64,000 nt of DNA from Natronoglomus mannanivorans (GTDB taxonomy: Archaea > Halobacteriota > Halobacteria > Halobacteriales > Natrialbaceae), in the NCBI GenBank assembly GCA_025517485.1, contig JAOPKB010000014.1, positions 1-64,000 on the forward strand. Direction: 5' to 3'. Of the stretch, positions 27,022 through 35,087 are shown in pieces. Positions within the stretch are counted from its first letter, which is position 1. Every line of letters begins with the position of its first letter. A program made the translations under genes and the position numbers. The notes beneath the pieces are model-generated. The model made no database searches and was not told where the DNA came from. It was given only the letters and a program-made list of their open reading frames with translations.

Positions 27022-28569
27022 TCACCGGTACAGTCCGGTGCGTACCATCGCCCCCCGGAGAAGAACGAGCACGGGAACGATTTCGAGCCGACCGATCCAC
27101 ATGTTGATGAGAAACATCACCTTTGCAGCGGTGGGCATCTCCGGGCCGGTGATCCCTGCTGAGAGCCCGACAGTGCTCTGAGCGCTCATGACTTCGAATA
27201 TCACGTATTCGGTCGGGATTTCCGTCGGAAGGGTCGCCAGGAGAACGGCGAGACCGATCGCGAGGAAGATGAACCAGAGGATGAGGACGATCGACGCCTC
27301 TTCGAGTTCTTTGCTCGCCTGTTCCTCGTCGAGCGATCGGTCCCCGATGCGGAGTCGACGGATCGCAGAACTAGGCGCGAACACGCCGGCGATACGCCAA
27401 CGAGCGCCTTTGACGAGCGTGATCGCCCGAATGAGTTTGATGCCACCGACCGTCGACCCGGCGGCCGCGCCGGTTAGCATCCCCGCACAGACGATCAACG
27501 TTGCATCCGCGGTCCAGATCTGTTCGGCTCCGTTCCCGATCGCCGTCGTGCCGAACCCGGTGTTCGACGTGCCGGAGACGAACTGGAAGAGACCGTATCG
27601 GAACGCCTCCTCGAAGGAGTCGTAGAGTCCGCGAAAGTGGAGAGTCCCGATCAGGACGGCCGAGCCGATACCGAACCAGAGGAAGACCCACCGCGTCTGG
27701 ATGTCCGTGTAGAAATTCCGGATTTCTCCCTTGAAGAGCAGGTAGTGAACGGGAAAGGCGATACTGCCCGCGATCATCACCGGAACGACCGCGTACTCGA
27801 TGACCGGGCTTCCGTAGTGACCGATCGAATCCGCGTGAATCGAGAACCCACCGGTTGCGATCGCCGTCATCGCGTGGTTGATCGCTCCCCACAGCGGCAT
27901 TCCGACGACGAGGAACAGTCCGATCCCGGCAGCCGTGAGAACGAGGTAGATCTTCCAGATCTCGCGGACCGTCGAAACGATGCTAGGGTGGATCTTCGTC
28001 GAACGCGCCTCGCTCTGGTACAGCGTGAGCGATCCGCTTCCGGGGCGGGCGAGCACCGCGACCGTCAGCACGATGACGCCGACGCCGCCGACCCACTCGG
28101 TGAACGACCGCCACCACTGCATCGTTCTGGTGAGTTGCTCTTCCTCGTTGGCCATCGTCAACCCCGTCGACGTAAAGCCGCTGAGACTCTCGAAGACGGC
28201 GTTTAGGGGCTGGCGGAACGCGGCGATCGTTTCGTTCATCGCCGGCGTGTTCGCCCACATCGGAAACGGATCGAGACTAATCGTCCACGCGACGAGGAGT
28301 AACGGAAGCCCGCCGAGGACCCCGACTGTAGCCCACGCGGTCGCCGCGATGAGCATCCCGTGAAGTTTGCCCGGATCGGGCGCGTCGACGAACGCTCGAG
28401 CGAGGGTTGCACCGACCGAGAGCATCACGAGTCCCGATACGAGAAGTGCTGGAATCGCGTAATACTCTCCGAAGAGTATCGTGATCGGAATCGAGATAAA
28501 CGCCATGAGCGAGACGATCTGAACGATCCGCCCGACGTCCCGTCCGACCGTTCGAAACTGTACGTTCAT
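27022..28569 (-). CDS. trkH: TrkH family potassium uptake protein (copy 3, with TrkA)
   Basis: The 515-residue channel subunit has filter loops SGFTSTGLTM, IATGGFSIHA, SNTGFGTTAI and STVGLSAGIT. It is more divergent than copies 1 and 2, with a longer first extracellular region and a GLT instead of GAT at loop 1. The ATG overlaps the trkA stop by one base (TGATG), so it is translationally coupled to its own regulatory subunit. Last gene of a usp-trkA-trkH unit. Confidence 0.95.
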   Translation of the reverse strand: MNVQFRTVGRDVGRIVQIVSLMAFISIPITILFGEYYAIPALLVSGLVMLSVGATLARAFVDAPDPGKLHGMLIAATAWATVGVLGGLPLLLVAWTISLDPFPMWANTPAMNETIAAFRQPLNAVFESLSGFTSTGLTMANEEEQLTRTMQWWRSFTEWVGGVGVIVLTVAVLARPGSGSLTLYQSEARSTKIHPSIVSTVREIWKIYLVLTAAGIGLFLVVGMPLWGAINHAMTAIATGGFSIHADSIGHYGSPVIEYAVVPVMIAGSIAFPVHYLLFKGEIRNFYTDIQTRWVFLWFGIGSAVLIGTLHFRGLYDSFEEAFRYGLFQFVSGTSNTGFGTTAIGNGAEQIWTADATLIVCAGMLTGAAAGSTVGGIKLIRAITLVKGARWRIAGVFAPSSAIRRLRIGDRSLDEEQASKELEEASIVLILWFIFLAIGLAVLLATLPTEIPTEYVIFEVMSAQSTVGLSAGITGPEMPTAAKVMFLINMWIGRLEIVPVLVLLRGAMVRTGLYR

Positions 28570-29237
28570 CAGTTGTCGCCCGTGAACGCTGCAACTGCAT
28601 CCGACAGCGTCGCGTCGTCGGTGAAGACAGTCACTGTATCACCCGTCCGGATCGTCGTATTTCCTTTCGGAGCGCGAATCTTCCCGTCTCGTGCGAGTGC
28701 GACGACGAGACATCCCTCCGGGAGCACTCCCGATTCGTTCGCCTGTTGGAGAACCTGCCCGCTCATCGGCGCGTGTTCGGTCACGGTCAGTTCTACGAGT
28801 TCGGTCTCGTCGTCGAGTTCGATGAAGTCACTGACGCCCGGGTACCGAACGGAGTGATAGAGGTAGTCCGCGATCAGTCGCTGTGGATTCTCGATCAGCG
28901 TGACGCCGATTTTCTCGAAGACCGGGAGGTGTTCGGGATTGTGAACGACGCTCACCAGATTCGGAACGTCGTGTTCCTGTGCGAGCAACATCACCATGAT
29001 GTTGACAGCGTCAATGTTCGTCGTCGTAATGACGGCGTCAGACCGACTGACACCTGCGTCTTTGAGCGTCCCGTTGTTCGTTGCGTCCGCGTTGAGGACC
29101 AGACAATCGTGCTCTTGGGAGACGGCGTTCGCTCGTTCCTCGTCGCTCTCGATCACGACGACGTCGTTCCCGTCGTTTACGGCGAGGTCTATCAAATTCG
29201 ATCCGATCTGTCCTGCACCGACGATTACGATATACAT
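28569..29237 (-). CDS. trkA: Trk potassium uptake regulatory subunit TrkA
   Basis: The 222-residue protein is one RCK unit: a TrkA-N Rossmann domain at 1-115 with GAGQIG at 7-12 and the acidic ribose-binding residue Glu30, then a TrkA-C domain at about 135-220. NAD(H)/ATP binding here gates TrkH. It is the only full TrkA in the window and may serve all three TrkH channels. It lies 15 bp downstream of the USP gene at 29253. Confidence 0.95.
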   Translation of the reverse strand: MYIVIVGAGQIGSNLIDLAVNDGNDVVVIESDEERANAVSQEHDCLVLNADATNNGTLKDAGVSRSDAVITTTNIDAVNIMVMLLAQEHDVPNLVSVVHNPEHLPVFEKIGVTLIENPQRLIADYLYHSVRYPGVSDFIELDDETELVELTVTEHAPMSGQVLQQANESGVLPEGCLVVALARDGKIRAPKGNTTIRTGDTVTVFTDDATLSDAVAAFTGDN

Positions 29238-29252
29238 GTGAATTGTACCAAA

Positions 29253-29699
29253 TTACGCGTCCGTATCGTTCGCGTCGCGTCGCGAGAAGACGACGACGGG
29301 CTGTTCGCTCTCGGTGATCAGCCGATACGAGCTGTTCCCGGAGAGGAGACGTTTCAGCCGACCGCTCGATTCGGTATTGAATCCGATTGCAGTGGCATCG
29401 AGTTCCTCGGCCGCAGCGAGGATTTCGTCGACGATGTCGGGACCGTACCGGAGCTCCCGCCGAATATCGACTCCATCGGTGAACCGTTCCTCGACGATCG
29501 AGAAGATTCGGTCCGCCTGTTGCTCTCGAGCCTCGAACGGCGCCTTGTCCGGATACCCCTCCGTCTGCTCGATAACGTGGACGACGGTGATCGTCTCGAG
29601 TTCGTCGTCGACGGACGCCTCGAGGGCGTCACAGGTTACAGTCGCGTCGTCTTCGTTCGCGATCGGAACGACGACGTGTCTGAGTATCGAGTCTGTCAT
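29253..29699 (-). CDS. Universal stress protein family protein (atypical, paralogue 2)
   Basis: The 148-residue single USP domain begins HVVVPIANEDDA and shares the TEGYPDKAPFEAREQQA segment with the protein at 24797. Its nucleotide loop is also degenerate (NTESSGRLKRLLSGNSS). It heads the unit usp-trkA-trkH with 15- and -1-bp spacings, strongly suggesting a role in controlling K+ uptake. ATG 29699 was chosen because it opens the domain. Confidence 0.88.
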   Translation of the reverse strand: MTDSILRHVVVPIANEDDATVTCDALEASVDDELETITVVHVIEQTEGYPDKAPFEAREQQADRIFSIVEERFTDGVDIRRELRYGPDIVDEILAAAEELDATAIGFNTESSGRLKRLLSGNSSYRLITESEQPVVVFSRRDANDTDA

Positions 29700-30286
29700 C
29701 TCGGTTGCCCCTCGGTGTGTCTCGACCACTCATCAACTGTCCGATCAGTATTTGTCGGTGACAGCATCGTTGAACATGGCTAGTTCAGGATTCAACAATA
29801 AACACCTATCGATATTGCTCATCCAATATCTTACTTAAAAGCGCTATCACGGTTACTGGTCATCTCGGGTGGAACCGATCGCTCGAGAACAGCATTCGGT
29901 CGAAACAGCGATTTCCAACCGTGAGATATCCCCCCATGGGCGTGGCACCTTTCGATACCTTTCTCACAAACAATCGATTCGTTTCGTACCGATTTCTCTC
30001 CACTCTCGTCTACAAGAGAAGCAGGCAGAATGCCCAGGGCCACCGTACCCGCGGTCGTTTACAATCGTTCGACGAGGATTATCTATCGACTGATCGCTCG
30101 ACACTGTCCGAAGCCGTGAGGTGGTCCTCGTCCTCGGAATCGAGTTACGGTGCAGATTTGCACCGATCACCGTCTCGTTCGACGGCGGTGACCAGACTCG
30201 GTCCGGTATTGGAGCCGATCACAGCAGAACGCTGGCCGAGCTCGCAGACGCTACGATCCGCGTGAGTTCAGATTCGCGTTCGGATG
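29700..30286. other. 587-bp intergenic region, promoter of usp-trkA-trkH at its left end
   Basis: The left third is AT-rich. On the minus strand TTTATTG (29802-29796) is a plausible TATA for usp-trkA-trkH. Just upstream of it is the second copy of the 14-mer (29815-29828), and an inverted repeat GTTGAA/TTCAAC flanks the expected start (29769-29796). The right part up to the aldehyde dehydrogenase stop shows no gene; its frames lack any family resemblance. Confidence 0.5.
29815..29828. repeat. 14-bp motif TTGCTCATCCAATA, copy 2
   Basis: Identical to 17710-17723. Here it lies 12 bp upstream of the candidate TATA of usp-trkA-trkH, a plausible regulator position. Confidence 0.4.
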
Positions 30287-31783
30287 TTAGAACGGATACT
30301 CTCGCTGCTCGTGCTGCAGGGAGATCCACTTCTTCTCGGTCATCTCGTCCATGATGTCGGTGCTGTTGTAGCCGCCGACGCCGGAGGCCTTCGTGCCGCT
30401 GAACGGAACGTGAGCCTCGTCGTTGATCGGCTGGTCGTTGACGTGAACCATGCCCGTCTCCAGACGCTCTGCGATCTCCAGCCCGGTTCCGACATCCCCC
30501 GCGTGGACCGACCCGGAGAGGCCGTACTCCGTATCGTCGTGGAGTTCGACCGCCTCGTCGATATCCGAGAACGGAACGACCGGCGCGATTGGACCGAAGT
30601 GCTCGTTGCACGCGGCGGCCATGTCGTTTTCCACGCCCGAGAGCACCGTCGGTGCGACGAGCAGCGAGTCGTCGACACCGTCCATCTCGAGGGTTTTGCC
30701 GCCGGTTTCGAGGGTCGCCCCGGCGTCGACGGTCTCCTCGACGTACGCGAGCATCTGGTCGCGCTGTGATTCGTCGATGATCGGCGCGACGACCGTGTCG
30801 GGGTCGTGGGCGCTGCCGGTCGGGAGCGACGACGCCCGATCTGCGAGCATTCCGACGTAGTCGTCGTAGACGTCCTCGTGGACGAGGTGACGGTTGATCG
30901 AGATGCAGACCTGTCCCTGGTGGACGAACGAGCCGAAGACGGCCGAATCGACGGCCGCCTCGAGGTCGGCGTCGGCGGTGACGATGTGGGCGTTGTTGCC
31001 GCCCAGTTCCATCGCGGCGACCGAGAGGTTCTCGCCGGCCTTCCCGGCGACGCCGCGGCCGACGGGCGTCGAGCCGGTAAAGGCGACGACGTCGCTCTCG
31101 GGATGTTCGACGATCGGATCGCCGATGTCCGAGCCGCTGCCGGTGACGACGTTGAGCAGCCCCTCCGGGAGACCGGCCTCCTCGTACAGTTTCGCCATGA
31201 GCAGCCCGCCCGTAATCGGCGTGTTCGAGGCGGGCTTGACCACGACCGCGTTCCCGGTCGCGATGGCGGGCGCGATCGCCCGCCCCGAGAGGTTCAGCGG
31301 GAAGTTCCACGGAGAGATGACGGTGACGACGCCCTGGGGTTCCCGTCGGACGAGGTTCTCCTTGCCGGGGACGTTGGAGTCCACCTGCTCGCCTTTCATC
31401 CGGCGTGGGAACGTCGCCGCCTCGCTGGCCTGGTCGGTGGCGATCTTGACCGACGTCTCGCCCATGATCTGCGAGCCGCCGGCCTCGTGTGCCAGGAGTT
31501 CGACGATCTCCTCCTCGTACTCCTGGAGCATCTGGGCGAACCGCTGGGCGACCCGCTCGCGTTCGGCGGGCGGTGCTTTCTTCCACTCGTTCTGGGCGTC
31601 GGCGGCGGTCTCGTAGGCCGCGTCGACGTCAGCCTCGACAGCCGCAGGGACGCGGGCGACCTCCTCGCGCGTCGAGGGATCCTCGACGACGATTTCCTCG
31701 TCGCTCTCCGAGTCGACCCACTTACCGTCGATGAAGAGGCTATTCCAGTCGTCCTCGATCGAGAGTTCCAGTTCGGGTGTCAT
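30287..31783 (-). CDS. NAD(P)-dependent aldehyde dehydrogenase
   Basis: The 498-residue enzyme oxidises aldehydes to acids. Catalytic residues are all visible: Asn160 in SPWNFP, Glu259 in MELGG and nucleophile Cys293 in HQGQVCISINR. The cofactor region VVVKPASNTP is at 180-189 and GSTPVGR at 237-243. The usual ELGGKN reads ELGGNN. The substrate is not determinable; the family resembles benzaldehyde/vanillin-type or general ALDHs. It is transcribed alone, with a winged-helix regulator next upstream on the same strand and a methylglyoxal synthase beyond it, which hints at aldehyde detoxification. Confidence 0.93.
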   Translation of the reverse strand: MTPELELSIEDDWNSLFIDGKWVDSESDEEIVVEDPSTREEVARVPAAVEADVDAAYETAADAQNEWKKAPPAERERVAQRFAQMLQEYEEEIVELLAHEAGGSQIMGETSVKIATDQASEAATFPRRMKGEQVDSNVPGKENLVRREPQGVVTVISPWNFPLNLSGRAIAPAIATGNAVVVKPASNTPITGGLLMAKLYEEAGLPEGLLNVVTGSGSDIGDPIVEHPESDVVAFTGSTPVGRGVAGKAGENLSVAAMELGGNNAHIVTADADLEAAVDSAVFGSFVHQGQVCISINRHLVHEDVYDDYVGMLADRASSLPTGSAHDPDTVVAPIIDESQRDQMLAYVEETVDAGATLETGGKTLEMDGVDDSLLVAPTVLSGVENDMAAACNEHFGPIAPVVPFSDIDEAVELHDDTEYGLSGSVHAGDVGTGLEIAERLETGMVHVNDQPINDEAHVPFSGTKASGVGGYNSTDIMDEMTEKKWISLQHEQREYPF

Positions 31784-31928
31784 CGCTCGAGCTACGAAAC
31801 GATCGCAGAAAAGTCGACGGCGGGCACTCGCACGGTCCTCCAGACGCCGCGGTTAGCCCGTGAGCGTCGCTTTCTGATACCCCGGAGAAGCAATCAAAAC
31901 AAAATACGGACAGAACGATCCTCGACGA

Positions 31929-32384
31929 TCAATCCGCGGTGAGCCCTTCGCTACGGTCGTCGTCCGACGTATCCCGATCGGGCGTCGGGCGCGGCATCTG
32001 CTCGAGTTCGCGCATCTCGGCGTCCTTGGTGAGCCGGTCGTACTGTCGCTTCCACGCCGTCTCCGGGAAGAGCCCGTTCTCGTCGAAGAGATCCCGCGCC
32101 CGCTCGGTGAGACGGTAGAACTTGTAGGGATAGCCTCGGGTCCGTTCTCCCGGCGGAATGGTGAGTTCGTCGACGACGCCGACGTCCTTCAGGACCGAGA
32201 GGTGTCCTCGGATGGTGTCTTTCTCGAGGCTGGGATTGGTCTTCGAGAGTTCGTCGACGCTCGGCGATCCCTCCGGGTGGCCGACGATATCGGCGATGAT
32301 GTTGGCTCGACTCGTCGCGGTGACCGCCTGCAGGACGTGCCACGTATCGGGTTCGTCGTCGGTGTGGCGGTCTGGCAGGTTCAT
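31929..32384 (-). CDS. Winged-helix transcriptional regulator (ArsR-like)
   Basis: The 151-residue protein has a winged helix at about 15-95: TATSRANIIADIVGHPEG (helix 1-2), SVDELSKTNPSLEKDTIRGHL (recognition helix), then YPYKFYRLTERA as the wing. A charged C-terminal tail follows. It likely controls its own gene or the nearby aldehyde dehydrogenase and mgsA, all on the same strand; this is inference from position. Confidence 0.82.
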   Translation of the reverse strand: MNLPDRHTDDEPDTWHVLQAVTATSRANIIADIVGHPEGSPSVDELSKTNPSLEKDTIRGHLSVLKDVGVVDELTIPPGERTRGYPYKFYRLTERARDLFDENGLFPETAWKRQYDRLTKDAEMRELEQMPRPTPDRDTSDDDRSEGLTAD

Positions 32385-32452
32385 ATGGACAGGTACAGTA
32401 GCCGTTCACAAAAATATATGCCTGTAGACACGATACTACACTACTCGCGTTC

Positions 32453-32824
32453 TCACCGGTCGGCCAATCCCTCGATCAGGAACTCCGCCGACGCGAGGTT
32501 GGTCGCCAGCGCGGTGTCGTGGACGTCACAGATCCGAAGCAACGCGGAGATGTCCGGCTCGTGGGGCTGGGCCCGCAGGGGATCGCGCAGGAAGACGATG
32601 CCGTCGAGGAGGTTCTGGGCGACCTCGGACCCGATCATCAGGTCGCCACCGAGCGGGCCGGACTCCTTGCGTTCGATCTCGAGGCCGGTCGCTTCCATCA
32701 GCCGTTTGCCCGTCGTCCCCGTGGCGATCAGGTCGTACTCGCGGAGTTGGGATTCGTGTGCCTGTGCGAACTCGATGAGGTCCGATTTCTTCTCGTCGTG
32801 TGCGATGAGCGCGACGCGAGTCAT
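32453..32824 (-). CDS. mgsA: Methylglyoxal synthase
   Basis: The 123-residue protein converts dihydroxyacetone phosphate to methylglyoxal plus phosphate. Family motifs are present: IAHDEKK at 7-13, GTTG at 36-39, the catalytic-aspartate motif SGPLGGDLMIG at 55-65 and the LRDPLRAQPHEPDI segment at 79-92. Start ATG 32824 gives the normal family length; the longer open frame upstream crosses the intergenic DNA. Divergent from pyrF. Confidence 0.95.
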   Translation of the reverse strand: MTRVALIAHDEKKSDLIEFAQAHESQLREYDLIATGTTGKRLMEATGLEIERKESGPLGGDLMIGSEVAQNLLDGIVFLRDPLRAQPHEPDISALLRICDVHDTALATNLASAEFLIEGLADR

Positions 32825-33014
32825 GGTCTCGACTGGACGGTCGGCCAGCGGTGGGATAATCCTACCCCTGTCTCGCTCCCGGTCGATGTTCCACTGTCCA
32901 CCCCCGAGTCCCGACCCCGTATCTACCGTCCTCGAGTCGACCAGTCCAACGGTCGACCGGACCGGTAGTCGGTCGATAGAAACGTTTTCGACCGTCGAGG
33001 GGCCACTCGAGTGC

Positions 33015-33815
33015 ATGAACTTCTTCGATCGGTTGCACGACCGCATCGTGACGGTCGACAGCGTCGTCTCCGTCGGGCTGGACCCGGACCCGAAACGGAT
33101 CCCCGACCACTTACAGGAGTACGACCTGCCTCGCTGGGCGTTCAACCGCCGGATCATCGACGCGACCCACGAACATGCCGCCGTCTACAAACCCAACGCC
33201 GCCTTCTACGAGGATCCCGACGGGTGGCGCGCCCTAGAAGAGACCATTGCGTACGCGCACGGAAAAGGGGTTCCCGTCCTGCTGGACGCCAAGCGAGCCG
33301 ACATCGGGAACACGACCCGCCAGTACGCCCAGGCACTGGAACGGGTCGACGCGATCACGGTCAACCCCTACATGGGCCGGGACTCGCTCCAGCCGTTTCT
33401 CGCCGACGAGGAAGCCGGCGTCTTCGTGCTCTGTCGGACCTCCAACCCCGGCGGCTCCGACCTGCAGGACCTGGAACTCGAGACCGGCGAGCAGGTGTAC
33501 GAACGCGTCGCCGCGCTCGCGGACCTCTGGAACACCAACGACAACGTCGGACTCGTCGTGGGCGCGACCAACCCCGACGAACTCGAGGAGTTGCGCGAAC
33601 AGGTGCCCGACCTGCCGTTTCTCGTTCCCGGCATCGGTGCGCAGGGCGGAGACGCCGAGGCGGCCGTCGAGTTCGGGCTGGCCAACGGCGTCGGATTGGT
33701 CAACTCCTCGAGAGGGATCATCTTCGCCGGCGAAGACGCAGGCGAGGAGTTCGCGGCGGTCGCCGGGCAGGCGGCCAAACGGCTCAAGGGGCGGTTGAAT
33801 CAGTATCGGGAGTGA
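33015..33815 (+). CDS. pyrF: Orotidine-5'-phosphate decarboxylase
   Basis: The 266-residue TIM-barrel enzyme makes UMP, the last step of de novo pyrimidine synthesis. It is of the longer (type 2) subfamily: VGLDPDPKRIP at 21-31, the catalytic Asp-Lys-Asp array in LLDAKRADIGNT near 93-104, and the phosphate-binding GIGAQGGD near 213. ATG 33015 starts the conserved MNFFDRL; the frame is open far upstream but that part overlaps the mgsA region. Confidence 0.95.
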   Translation: MNFFDRLHDRIVTVDSVVSVGLDPDPKRIPDHLQEYDLPRWAFNRRIIDATHEHAAVYKPNAAFYEDPDGWRALEETIAYAHGKGVPVLLDAKRADIGNTTRQYAQALERVDAITVNPYMGRDSLQPFLADEEAGVFVLCRTSNPGGSDLQDLELETGEQVYERVAALADLWNTNDNVGLVVGATNPDELEELREQVPDLPFLVPGIGAQGGDAEAAVEFGLANGVGLVNSSRGIIFAGEDAGEEFAAVAGQAAKRLKGRLNQYRE

Positions 33816-33821
33816 CGTCTC

Positions 33822-34127
33822 TCACTCGAACTCGCGGTCGTCCGCACTTGAACACTCGAGACCGACGATCCGTCCCGCGATTCGATTTTCGACGAACCGA
33901 CCGACGATCTCGATCTCGACCGGCTCGGACGGCGGCAGCTCGTGTCCCTCGAGGCGCTCGAGGCCCTCCACGACCGCGATGTCGGCCGGACTGTTCGGGT
34001 TCGGGTGGTCGGCGACCAGAGCTGGAGTTTCGTCACCGTCCTCAGTACGCTCCTTCACTTCGAGTGCGAGACAGAACGTCTCGCCGACGGCCAGTGAATC
34101 GCCGAACAGGTCGCGGATCGAGGTCAT
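33822..34127 (-). CDS. Small acidic hypothetical protein, possible OB-like fold
   Basis: The 101-residue protein has alternating beta segments (ETFCLALEVKE; PVEIEIVGRFVENRIAGRIVGLE) and no helices beyond the N-terminus, which would suit a small beta barrel. I do not recognise the family. It ends 6 bp from the convergent pyrF stop and lies 15 bp downstream of the zinc-finger gene, so those two likely form one unit. Confidence 0.65.
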   Translation of the reverse strand: MTSIRDLFGDSLAVGETFCLALEVKERTEDGDETPALVADHPNPNSPADIAVVEGLERLEGHELPPSEPVEIEIVGRFVENRIAGRIVGLECSSADDREFE

Positions 34128-34142
34128 TGGAGTGTTCGGGGG

Positions 34143-34322
34143 TTAAAATTGGTAGGTGTCGGTCTCGTCCGTCTCGCGACCCGGCTGGGCCTGTGCGGCA
34201 CAGTCCGCACACAGCCCGAGGCCCTCCTCGTAGTGTTGCTCGCAGGCCAGCGTCCCGCAGTTGGGACAGCGCTCCTGGGCGGGCCGGGATTCGCAGATCT
34301 GACAGAGGCCACTGACGCTCAT
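34143..34322 (-). CDS. 59-aa zinc-finger protein (HIT-like cysteine pattern)
   Basis: This 59-codon frame begins MSVSGLCQIC and contains CQIC (7-10), CPNC (19-22), CEQH (27-30) and CADC (38-41). That is seven cysteines and one histidine, enough for two zinc sites in a pattern resembling HIT-type fingers. Acidic and Thr-rich residues end it. Haloarchaea encode many such mini zinc proteins. TAA at 34143 is followed after 15 bp by the start of the next gene. Role unknown, perhaps RNA or protein binding. Confidence 0.8.
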   Translation of the reverse strand: MSVSGLCQICESRPAQERCPNCGTLACEQHYEEGLGLCADCAAQAQPGRETDETDTYQF

Positions 34323-34441
34323 ACGACGAGTAGGACCTCGAGTGATTTCAAAGCATGGCAGGAACGTGCCGCGAGCGGACGGCCGGCCGGGCCCGATAGC
34401 GCGTGCGTGGCCTTTAGGAGACTGGACTGCCTACCTCTGGT

Positions 34442-34996
34442 GTGGGAGTGTATCGTTCACCGCTCGTCCTCGGACTGGCCGCCGTCTTCGCCGGCCTGGC
34501 AGCACTGCTGGTCCTAGGGACCGTCGTCAGCGGACAGTTGATCGCCCTCTTCGTCGCCGTCCCGCTCGGCCTGACGAGTTACTTCATGTACTATCACGGC
34601 AGCGGGCAACTCGCTCGAGCCGTCCACCAGCAGCGACAGACCGGCCGCCGTCGCCCGACTGGTGGCTTCGGAGCGGGTCCGCGTTCGCGAGGCGGTCCCC
34701 GGACCCGTGCCGAGCGAGAGGCGCGCGCCAGAGCCAGCGGGAGAACCGCGGGCCAGCGCGGCGGTCGAAGCCGACGGCACAACCGAACGCGAGACCCTCG
34801 CGACCGGTCGCCACGCACCTCGAGCGGCCCGACGCGGGCGGAAGCCAGAGCCGTGCTCGGCGTCGGTGCCGACGCCGACGAATCGGAGATCAAACGCGCC
34901 TATCGCGAGAAGGTCAAGGAGGTCCATCCCGACCGCGGCGGTGACGAGGCGACGTTCAAACGGGTGACGGCGGCATACGATCGGTTGCGTGAGTGA
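34442..34996 (+). CDS. Membrane-anchored J-domain protein
   Basis: The 184-residue protein has two hydrophobic segments (about 7-28 and 32-50), an Arg/Gly-rich linker (68-130) and a C-terminal J domain at 133-184 containing the HPD tripeptide at 162-164 in EVHPDRGGDEATFK. J domains stimulate Hsp70 (DnaK) ATPase, so it would recruit DnaK to the membrane. It starts with GTG at 34442. The linker composition is unusually arginine-rich for a haloarchaeal protein. Confidence 0.85.
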   Translation: MGVYRSPLVLGLAAVFAGLAALLVLGTVVSGQLIALFVAVPLGLTSYFMYYHGSGQLARAVHQQRQTGRRRPTGGFGAGPRSRGGPRTRAEREARARASGRTAGQRGGRSRRHNRTRDPRDRSPRTSSGPTRAEARAVLGVGADADESEIKRAYREKVKEVHPDRGGDEATFKRVTAAYDRLRE

Positions 34997-35087
34997 TCGT
35001 TCCGATCCGATTGTGTCTTACTTTCCAGAGTGTTCTCCGGGAGTGTATCCGCGAGGTATTCGTACGCGTCACACGTACCCAGCGCAG

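Noticed and set aside
32202..33014. Longer version of PyrF
   Set aside because: The extra frame lies antisense to mgsA and the regulator; the family N-terminus begins at 33015.
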